DNA from: Rhodobacter sp.
GTDB lineage: Bacteria; Pseudomonadota; Alphaproteobacteria; Rhodobacterales; Rhodobacteraceae
Assembly (NCBI GenBank): GCA_013824055.1
Contig: PNNE01000446.1
Location: 1-11,430 of the forward strand
Direction of reading: 5' to 3'
DNA length: 11,430 nucleotides
Part shown: one piece after another, positions 6,139 to 11,430 of the stretch
How the letters are laid out: the number at the start of each line of letters is the position of its first letter
How positions within the stretch are numbered: position 1 is the stretch's first letter
Program-made: the position numbers and the translations under genes
The notes under the pieces: generated by a model
Database searches by the model: none
The model's input: the letters and a program-made list of their open reading frames with translations, nothing else
Told to the model about the DNA's origin: nothing

Positions 6139-7509
6139 TCAGAGCGCGACGCGCCGTGCGGCTTCGCGCTGCGAGGACAGCTCTTCGGCCACCAGGAACG
6201 CCAGTTCCAGCGACTGCGAGGCGTTCAGCCGCGGGTCGCAGGCTGTGTGGTAGCGATCAGCCAGGTTCTCATCCGAGACATCCCGCAGGCCGCCGGTGCA
6301 TTCGGTCACATCCTGGCCCGTCATCTCGAAATGCACGCCGCCGGGGACGGTGCCCTCGGCCTTGTGGATCGCGAAGAACTCGCGCACCTCGCGCAGCACG
6401 GAATCGAAGGGCCGGGTCTTGTAACCCGAGGCCGCCTTGATCGTGTTGCCATGCATCGGGTCGCAGGACCACACGACCTTCGCGCCTTCTTCGCGGACGG
6501 TGCGGATGAGGCGCGGCAGATGCTCGCCGACCTTGCCCGCGCCAAAGCGGGCGATCAGGGTCAGACGGCCGGGTTCGTTCTCGGGGTTCAGCTTGGCCAT
6601 CAGGACCTTGAGGTCGTCGGCGGTGGTGGACGGCCCGCATTTCAGCCCGACCGGGTTCAGCACGCCACGCGCAAACTCGACATGCGCGCCGTCGGGCTGG
6701 CGGGTGCGGTCGCCGATCCAGATCATGTGGCCCGAGCCTGCAACATTCTGGCCGGTGATGCTGTCGACGCGGCAGAGCGCCTCTTCGTATTCCAGCAGCA
6801 GGGCTTCGTGGCTGGTGTAGAAGTCCACGCGGGACAGCTCGTTCGCCGTGTCGCTGTTCACCCCGGCGGCGTTCATGAAGTCCAGCGCGTCGGAAATCCG
6901 GTTCGCCATTTCGCGGTAGCGTTCGGCCTTGTCATGCTCGGCGAAGCCCAGGGTCCAGGAATGAACGCGGTGGATGTCGGCGAAACCGCCGGTGCTGAAG
7001 GCGCGCAGCAGGTTCAGCGAGGCCGCAGCCTGGGTATAGGCCTGCAGCATCCGCTGCGGATCGGGCGTGCGTGCCTCGACCGTCGCGTCGAAGCCGTTGA
7101 TGATGTCGCCCTTGTAGCTGGGCAGTTCGACGCCGTTGATCACCTCGGTCGGGGCCGAGCGCGGCTTGGCGAACTGGCCCGCCATGCGGCCGACCTTGAT
7201 GACCGGAACCTTGGCGGCATAGGTCAGCACGACCGCCATCTGCAGCATCACCCGGAACGTGTCGCGGATGTTGTCGGCGCTGAATTCGGCAAAGCTTTCG
7301 GCGCAGTCGCCGCCCTGCAGCAGGAAGGCCTTGCCCTCGCCGGCAAGGGCCAGCGATTTCTTCAGCCGACGCGCCTCGCCGGCGAAGACCAGCGGCGGGT
7401 ATTTCGACAGCTGCGCCTCGACCGCGCTCAGCGCGGCCTGGTCGGGATAATCCGGCATCTGGATCCGCGGTTTGGCGCGCCATGCCGTCTTCGTCCATCC
7501 CTTGGTCAT
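6139..7509 (-). CDS. aroG: Class II 3-deoxy-7-phosphoheptulonate (DAHP) synthase
   Basis: This 456-residue cytosolic enzyme condenses phosphoenolpyruvate with erythrose 4-phosphate, the first step of the shikimate pathway to aromatic amino acids. It is the plant/mycobacterial (class II) type. It starts MTKGWTKTAWRAKPRIQMPDY and has LLQGGDCAESF (Cys69), KVGRMAGQFAKPRS, and NPVGLKCGPST. It then has DPMHGNT (His353), GGVHFEMTGQDVTEC (Glu395) and CDPRLNASQSLELAFLVAE (Asp425). Cys69, His353, Glu395 and Asp425 correspond to the metal ligands of the family. Length is normal and no key residue is missing. Start ATG at 7509 follows GGAG. It is divergent from the GlxA-type regulator across a 155-base gap with a candidate promoter and palindrome. 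The symbol follows common usage; aroF/aroH are also used for this class. Confidence 0.96.
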   Translation of the reverse strand: MTKGWTKTAWRAKPRIQMPDYPDQAALSAVEAQLSKYPPLVFAGEARRLKKSLALAGEGKAFLLQGGDCAESFAEFSADNIRDTFRVMLQMAVVLTYAAKVPVIKVGRMAGQFAKPRSAPTEVINGVELPSYKGDIINGFDATVEARTPDPQRMLQAYTQAAASLNLLRAFSTGGFADIHRVHSWTLGFAEHDKAERYREMANRISDALDFMNAAGVNSDTANELSRVDFYTSHEALLLEYEEALCRVDSITGQNVAGSGHMIWIGDRTRQPDGAHVEFARGVLNPVGLKCGPSTTADDLKVLMAKLNPENEPGRLTLIARFGAGKVGEHLPRLIRTVREEGAKVVWSCDPMHGNTIKAASGYKTRPFDSVLREVREFFAIHKAEGTVPGGVHFEMTGQDVTECTGGLRDVSDENLADRYHTACDPRLNASQSLELAFLVAEELSSQREAARRVAL

Positions 7510-7541
7510 CGTCCCACTCCGGTCCCGTGCAATCGGTCAGC

Positions 7542-7570
7542 GGTATACGCGCCCGTTTCCGCCTTTGCAA
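7542..7570 (-). promoter_or_regulatory. Candidate promoter of the DAHP synthase gene
   Basis: On the minus strand TTGCAA (7570-7565) and TATACC (7547-7542) are spaced by 17 bases, each matching four of six consensus positions. Transcription would begin near 7535, about 26 bases before the start codon. The -35 element lies inside the 12-bp palindrome at 7562-7573, so a protein bound there would block it. Confidence 0.4.
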
Positions 7571-7573
7571 AGG
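7562..7573. promoter_or_regulatory. Perfect 12-bp palindrome, possible operator
   Basis: CCTTTGCAAAGG is a perfect palindrome. It lies in the gap between the divergent DAHP synthase and GlxA-type regulator genes and covers the candidate -35 element of the former. Its position fits an operator for either gene; the binding protein is unknown. Confidence 0.4.
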
Positions 7574-7620
7574 GCGATTGGGCGAAAACTGCCGCTTTCG
7601 GCCCTTGCGGCGGCCCGGAA

Positions 7621-7643
7621 TTTGCGGTTCTTTGGCCCGCAAA
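7621..7643. promoter_or_regulatory. Inverted repeat upstream of the GlxA-type regulator
   Basis: TTTGCGG (7621-7627) and CCGCAAA (7637-7643) are perfect 7-base arms around a 9-base centre. They end 21 bases before the regulator's start codon. The half-site shares TTTGC with the neighbouring palindrome at 7562-7573, which hints that one protein may bind both. Autoregulation is plausible but not shown. Confidence 0.35.
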
Positions 7644-7664
7644 CGACATGAACAGGTCGCAGAC

Positions 7665-8684
7665 ATGACGCTCGGCACCCGGAAAGCCACCCAGACGCAG
7701 AAGGCAACCGCCACACGGCGCTTTGTCTTCCTGCTTCTGGACAAGTTCACGATGATCAGCTTTGCCGGGGCCATCGAACCCCTGCGCATTGCCAACCGGG
7801 CCTCGGGCGAGACGCTGTATAGCTGGGTGCTGTGCGGCGAGGGCAGCGAGAAATCCTGTTCGAACGGCGCGACCTTCCGGCTGGAACTGGGGTTGGAGGA
7901 GATGGACCGCGAAGACACGATCCTGGTCTGTGGCGGGTTGGACATCCAGCGCACCACGACCAGGGGCGTGGTCAACTGGCTGCGGCGCGAGGCGCGGCGC
8001 GGCGTGACCATCGGCGGCATCTGCACCGGGGGGCATGCGCTGGCCAAGGCCGGGCTGCTGGATGGCAGGAAGGCGACGATCCACTGGGAAAACCAGGACG
8101 GTTTCGCCGAGGAATTCGAGGATGTGAAGCTGACGAAATCGGTCTACGTGATGGACGGCAACCGCTGGACCACGGCGGGCGGCATCTCGTCCATCGACCT
8201 GATGCTGAAGATCATCGCCGCCGATCATGGCGAGGACCTGGCCAATACCGTGGCCGACCAGATGATCTATTCGACGATCCGCACCGACCAGGACACCCAG
8301 CGCCTGTCGATCCCGACCCGGATCGGGGTGCGGCACCCGAAGCTTTCCCAGGTCATCCAGATGATGGAGGGCAACATCGAGGACCCGATGTCGCCCGCCG
8401 ACCTGGCCGAGGAAGTGGGCATGTCGACCCGCCAGCTGGAACGGCTGTTCCGCCGCTACCTGAACCGCAGCCCCAAGCGCTATTACATGGAGCTGCGGCT
8501 GCAAAAGGCGCGCAACCTCTTGATGCAGACCGACATGAGCGTGATCAACGTGGCCCTGGCCTGCGGCTTTGCCTCGCCCTCGCACTTCTCCAAGTGCTAC
8601 CGCAGCCATTACAGCACCACGCCCTACCGCGAGCGTGGCACGCAAGGCTTGCCCGGCACCGTGCCGGTGCGGCTGTCGATCTAG
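7665..8684 (+). CDS. GlxA-family transcriptional regulator (DJ-1/PfpI-like domain plus AraC HTH)
   Basis: This 339-residue DNA-binding regulator has an N-terminal DJ-1/PfpI (class I glutamine amidotransferase-like) sensing domain, about residues 19-205. The domain shows FVFLLLDKFTMISFAGAIEP, LVCGGLD and the nucleophile-elbow region GGICTGGHALAKAG with Cys120, followed by TIHWEN and TTAGGISSIDLML. An AraC-type DNA-binding domain follows (about 225-325). Its first helix-turn-helix is around SPADLAEEVGMSTRQLERLF and its second around VINVALACGFASPSHFSKCYR, ending in the usual P-x-x-YR. Close relatives include the carnitine and glycine-betaine regulators CdhR and GbdR, but the effector here is unknown. 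Start ATG at 7665 has AGG eight bases upstream. Its stop overlaps the convergent sugar dehydrogenase stop within CTAG (8681-8684). Confidence 0.92.
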   Translation: MTLGTRKATQTQKATATRRFVFLLLDKFTMISFAGAIEPLRIANRASGETLYSWVLCGEGSEKSCSNGATFRLELGLEEMDREDTILVCGGLDIQRTTTRGVVNWLRREARRGVTIGGICTGGHALAKAGLLDGRKATIHWENQDGFAEEFEDVKLTKSVYVMDGNRWTTAGGISSIDLMLKIIAADHGEDLANTVADQMIYSTIRTDQDTQRLSIPTRIGVRHPKLSQVIQMMEGNIEDPMSPADLAEEVGMSTRQLERLFRRYLNRSPKRYYMELRLQKARNLLMQTDMSVINVALACGFASPSHFSKCYRSHYSTTPYRERGTQGLPGTVPVRLSI

Positions 8685-9790
8685 CTGGCCGAGCCTGGCG
8701 CCAGGCGATAGACCGCGCCGTCAATCACCGACAGGAACCAGATCGACCCGTCCGGTGCCTCGACCACGTCGCGCACCCGGCCGGTTTCGGGGCCGGAAAT
8801 CCGTTCCTCGGCAAAGCCGGTCCGGGCCGGGGTGTCAGGGTCCAGGCGGCCGATGAAGTCGCTGTTCAGCGAGCCGAAGAAGATGTCGCCCTGCCACTCT
8901 GGCACCAGCTTGCCCGAGTAGACCATCAGCCCCGACGGCGCGATGGACGGGTCCCAGTGGTGCAGGGGCTGCTCCATCCCCTGCAGTTCCGTGCCCCGCC
9001 CGATCGGGTCATCGTTGTAGTTCCGCCCGTAGGAAATCACCGGCCAGCCGTAGTTGCGGCCGAGTTCCGGCGCGTTCAACTCGTCGCCACCCTGCGCCCC
9101 GTGCTCCACCGTCAGAAGCCGCCCGCCCAGGTCCAGAGCCGCCCCCTGGATGTTGCGGTGGCCAAGCGAGAAGGCACCAGGCAGCCAGCCCTCCTGCGTG
9201 ATCGCCGGGCTGCCGTCGCGGTTCAGCACGATCACCTTGCCGGTCATCAGCATCGGGTCCTGCGCCTGCATCCCGCCCGGCCCGGTGCCGCGGTCCCCGG
9301 TGGTCAGGGCAATGGTGCCGTCCGTCATCTCGACCAGCCGCGAGCCGAAGTGGCGGCCGCCCGGATAGGCTTCGCCCTGAAACACGGTGCGGAAGCCTTC
9401 CAGCCGGGTGCCGTCCTTTGACAGCTGACCAACCCCCGCCGCCGTGGTGCCGCCGCCTTCGACCGCGGCGGCGAAGCTGAGCCAGACCTCGCGGCTGGCG
9501 GCGAAATCCCGGGGCACCATCACATCAAGCAGCCCGCCCTGCCCGGCGACCAGAACCTCGGGCACCCCGGCGACCGGCTGCGCCTGGCCGTCGCGGATCA
9601 GCAGCAGCCGGCCGTTCCTCTCGGTCACCAGAAAGGCGCCATCCGGCAGGAAGTCGACGCCCCAGGGTTCATCCAGACCCTGCACCATCGGCGTGATCGC
9701 CATGACCCCGGCCGAGGTCCGAAGCGTGTCAGCCGCAGCCGTCAGCGGCAGCAGGGCGAGAAGTGGCACGAGGCAGAGCGAGGTCTTCAA
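8681..9790 (-). CDS. PQQ-dependent sugar (aldose) dehydrogenase-like exported protein
   Basis: This 369-residue protein is predicted to work in the periplasm, oxidising sugars with pyrroloquinoline quinone as cofactor. The start is TTG at 9790: it gives a clean signal peptide (MKTSLCLVPLLALLPLTAAA, cut near residue 20) and has GGAAGGG eight bases upstream, whereas the ATG at 9832 would bury the signal behind 14 charged residues. It shows the soluble glucose/aldose dehydrogenase beta-propeller motifs. These are EPWGVDFLPDGAFLVTER, GGRHFGSRLV (candidate catalytic His147), SLGHRNIQG (Arg212), VEHGAQGGDELN, and NYGWPVISYG. The substrate is not determined; E. coli YliI is a comparable family member. 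The gene appears monocistronic, convergent with the GlxA-type regulator and divergent from the ABC binding-protein gene. No PQQ synthesis genes lie in the window. Confidence 0.9.
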   Translation of the reverse strand: MKTSLCLVPLLALLPLTAAADTLRTSAGVMAITPMVQGLDEPWGVDFLPDGAFLVTERNGRLLLIRDGQAQPVAGVPEVLVAGQGGLLDVMVPRDFAASREVWLSFAAAVEGGGTTAAGVGQLSKDGTRLEGFRTVFQGEAYPGGRHFGSRLVEMTDGTIALTTGDRGTGPGGMQAQDPMLMTGKVIVLNRDGSPAITQEGWLPGAFSLGHRNIQGAALDLGGRLLTVEHGAQGGDELNAPELGRNYGWPVISYGRNYNDDPIGRGTELQGMEQPLHHWDPSIAPSGLMVYSGKLVPEWQGDIFFGSLNSDFIGRLDPDTPARTGFAEERISGPETGRVRDVVEAPDGSIWFLSVIDGAVYRLAPGSAS

Positions 9791-9873
9791 CTTTCGATCC
9801 CTTCCTGATGAACGCAAACGCGCCATTGGCAACGCGCGATGGAACGCTGTAAAGATAGGGGGCGCAAAGGTTG

Positions 9874-9914
9874 TGTCGACCCGGATGCGGTAACAGTGTC
9901 GTCACCCTGTCGAC
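9874..9914. promoter_or_regulatory. Repeat cluster in the regulatory gap upstream of the ABC binding protein
   Basis: TGTCGAC occurs at 9874-9880 and again at 9908-9914. Between them is the imperfect palindrome GGTAACAGTGTCGTCACC (9889-9906; arms matching at five of six positions). This lies 80-120 bases upstream of the binding-protein start in a 201-base divergent gap. It could be an operator; no confident -35/-10 pair was found for either gene. Confidence 0.3.
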
Positions 9915-9991
9915 AAAATGGGCCTTTTCTTTTCACGCAGCCCACACTACCGTCAGCGCAGGATTTCGATCCAACCAGGGAGATACAATCA

Positions 9992-11187
9992 ATGAAGAAA
10001 CTTCTGCTGGCCGCTTCGGCCTGCGCGCTGATGGCTGGTGCCGCCGCTGCCGAGGACGTCAAGCTTGGCATCCTGATCGGCTTCACCGGCCCCATCGAAT
10101 CGCTGACATCGCACATGGCGAACGCGGCCGAGGCTGCGATGGCCGAGGTGAACGCTTCGGGCAAGGCCAAGAACACCTATACCTCGGTGCGCGGTGACTC
10201 GACCTGCACCGACGCGGCGGCTGCCACCGCCGCGGCCGAGCGCATGATCACCGCCGAAGGCGTCAAGGGCATCATCGGGGCGACTGCTCGGGTGTGACCC
10301 GCGCTGTGCTGACCAACGTCGCCATGCCGAACGGGATCGTGATGATCTCGCCCTCGGCCACCTCGCCGGCTTTGACCAACGATCCGGACAATGGCCTTTT
10401 CTTCCGCACCGCCCCGTCGGACGCGCGCGAAGGCGAAGTCATGGCCGACATCCTGACCGAAAAGGGCGTCAAGTCGATCGCCCTGACCTATTCCAACTCG
10501 GACTACGGCAAGGGCCTGGCCGAAGCCATCGCCTCGGCTTTCATCGCCAAGGGCGGCGTGGTGACGATCAGCGCAGCGCATGACGACGGCAAGGCCGACT
10601 ATTCGGCCGAAGTCGCGGCACTGGCAGCGGCGGGCGGCGACCTTCTGGTGGTGGCGGGCTATCTGGACCAAGGCGGCAAGGGCATCATCCAGGCCTCGCT
10701 TGACACCGGCGCCTTCTCGACCTTCGGTCTGCCCGGCGGCATGGTCGGCGACAGCCTGCCCGCAGCCATCGGCCCCGCGCTCGACGGGTCCTACGGCCAG
10801 GTCGCGCAGTCCGACAGCCCCGGCGCGGCGATCCTGGTCGAGATGGGCAAGACCAACGAGCCCGCTTTCGATGCGACCTCGCCCTACGCCCCGGAAAGCT
10901 ATGACGCTGCCGCGCTGATCATGCTGGCGATGGAAGCCTCGGGCTCGACCGATCCGGCCGTCTACAAGGACAAGATCCTGGAAATCGCCAATGGACCGGC
11001 TGACGGTTCGGGCACCAAGATCCTGCCGGGCGAGCTTGGCAAGGCGCTGGAGCTGATCGCGGCCGGCACCGCCATCGACTATGACGGCGCTTCGGGTGTC
11101 ACGCTGATCGGACCGGGCGAATCCGCCGGGCGCTACAAGCAGTTCGAGGTCAGGGGCGGCGTCTACGAGACCGTCCAGTTCCGTTGA
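9992..11187 (+). pseudogene. Branched-chain-amino-acid-type ABC transporter substrate-binding protein, frameshifted
   Basis: The intact protein would have about 398 residues and bind a substrate, typically branched-chain amino acids or similar, in the periplasm for the Liv-type (HAAT) importer. A signal peptide (MKKLLLAASACALMAGAAAA) is followed by DVKLGILIGFTGPIESL and GDSTCTD (Cys72). The first frame then runs GVKGIIGA and stops at 10297. The continuation DCSGVTRAVLTNVAMPNGIV, SPSATSPALTNDPDNGLFFR and so on, to GGVYETVQFR, is in another frame starting at 10282. One missing base after 10281 restores GADCSGV and brings back the second cysteine (Cys99), which pairs with the first in LivJ/LivK. 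The rest is fully intact, so this is either very recent decay or a sequencing/assembly error. Start ATG at 9992 follows GGGAG (9978-9982). The LivG-type ATPase gene follows. Confidence 0.88.
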
Positions 11188-11212
11188 TCTGATCCCGACA
11201 TGAAACCAGGCG

Positions 11213-11235
11213 CGGCCCGGGACACCCCCGGGCCG
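11213..11235 (+). other. Intercistronic GC hairpin between binding protein and ATPase
   Basis: CGGCCCGGG (11213-11221) pairs perfectly with CCCGGGCCG (11227-11235) across a 5-base loop. No T run follows. In binding-protein transporters such a hairpin commonly protects the 3' end of the binding-protein mRNA and reduces, without stopping, transcription of the membrane and ATPase genes. That role is inferred from position. Confidence 0.55.
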
Positions 11236-11290
11236 TTGCCCAAAAGAAAGCCCGGCCAAAAGGCGAAACGGGCTGCGACAGGGGAAGCAC

Positions 11291-11430
11291 ATGATCCGGG
11301 TCGAGAAGCTGCACAAGCATTTCGGCGGCTTTCATGCCGTTGACGGCGCATCGCTGGAAATCAAGACCGGCACGATCACCGGCCTGATCGGCCCGAACGG
11401 CGCAGGCAAGACCACGCTGTTCAACGTGAT
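11291..11430 (+). CDS. livG: ABC transporter ATP-binding protein, LivG type (partial, runs off the window)
   Basis: Only the first 46 codons are present. They read MIRVEKLHKHFGGFHAVDG and on to GLIGPNGAGKTTLFNV, with the complete Walker A motif GPNGAGKTT. The 'FGG..AV.....I..G.I.GLIGPNGAGKTTLFN' pattern is typical of LivG-type ATPases that power branched-chain amino acid (HAAT) importers at the cytoplasmic face of the inner membrane. GGGGAAG at 11281-11287 is a good ribosome-binding site. It follows the matching substrate-binding protein by 103 bases, which supports the assignment; livF and the permease genes would be expected beyond the right edge. Confidence 0.9.
   Translation, partial: MIRVEKLHKHFGGFHAVDGASLEIKTGTITGLIGPNGAGKTTLFNV

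Noticed and set aside
7482..7664. N-terminal extension of the GlxA-type regulator by 61 codons
   Set aside because: The extension overlaps the DAHP synthase start and its promoter region and is not part of the family; ATG at 7665 fits the domain start.
6247..7668. Long open frame (473 codons) antisense to the DAHP synthase
   Set aside because: High-GC shadow: the opposite strand is an unmistakable, full-length enzyme, and the antisense translation shows no family motif.
10177..11316. Long minus-strand open frame opposite the ABC binding protein
   Set aside because: The plus strand carries clear binding-protein motifs throughout; the antisense frame is a codon-bias artefact.
1..11430. CRISPR array, tRNA, rRNA or riboswitch
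   Set aside because: No regularly spaced repeats, cloverleaf arms, rRNA segments or recognisable aptamer cores were found by eye.

Overview
This high-GC window looks like the chromosome of an alphaproteobacterium in the Rhodobacteraceae/Paracoccaceae group. That placement is inferred from the class II DAHP synthase, the PAS_5-type protein, the GlxA-type regulator, the yicC-gmk-gamma-carbonic anhydrase run and the overall protein style; no marker gene fixes the genus.

Layout, left to right. (1) 1-1275: an almost complete IS5-family insertion sequence with its transposase on the minus strand; the left end is cut by the window edge. (2) 1276-1741: a scar region holding a decayed GNAT-acetyltransferase fragment and two inverted copies of a small palindromic repeat. 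(3) 1742-2750 (minus): a PhoR-like PAS/histidine kinase broken by a frameshift exactly at its phospho-acceptor H-box. (4) 2932-3261 (plus): a small protein of unknown function. (5) 5322 down to 3266 (minus): a tight operon of yicC-type endoribonuclease, guanylate kinase and gamma-class carbonic anhydrase. (6) 5467-6090 (plus): a PAS_5-type protein, convergent with (7) a class II DAHP synthase (7509-6139, minus). (8) 7665-8684 (plus): a GlxA/AraC-type regulator divergent from the DAHP synthase. (9) 9790-8681 (minus): an exported PQQ-dependent sugar-dehydrogenase-like protein. (10) 9992-11187 (plus): a branched-chain-amino-acid-type ABC substrate-binding protein split by a one-base frameshift, followed by (11) the start of a LivG-type ATPase that runs off the right edge.

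Most of the window is housekeeping: RNA turnover, guanine nucleotide synthesis, aromatic amino-acid entry and nutrient uptake. No defence system, CRISPR array, tRNA or rRNA was found, and I see no convincing undescribed multi-gene system. The points worth a second look are the two frameshifted genes (real decay or draft-sequence error), the IS/repeat/GNAT scar where the kinase's downstream neighbours would be, the unknown 109-residue protein divergent from the broken kinase, and the palindromes between the DAHP synthase and the GlxA-type regulator.
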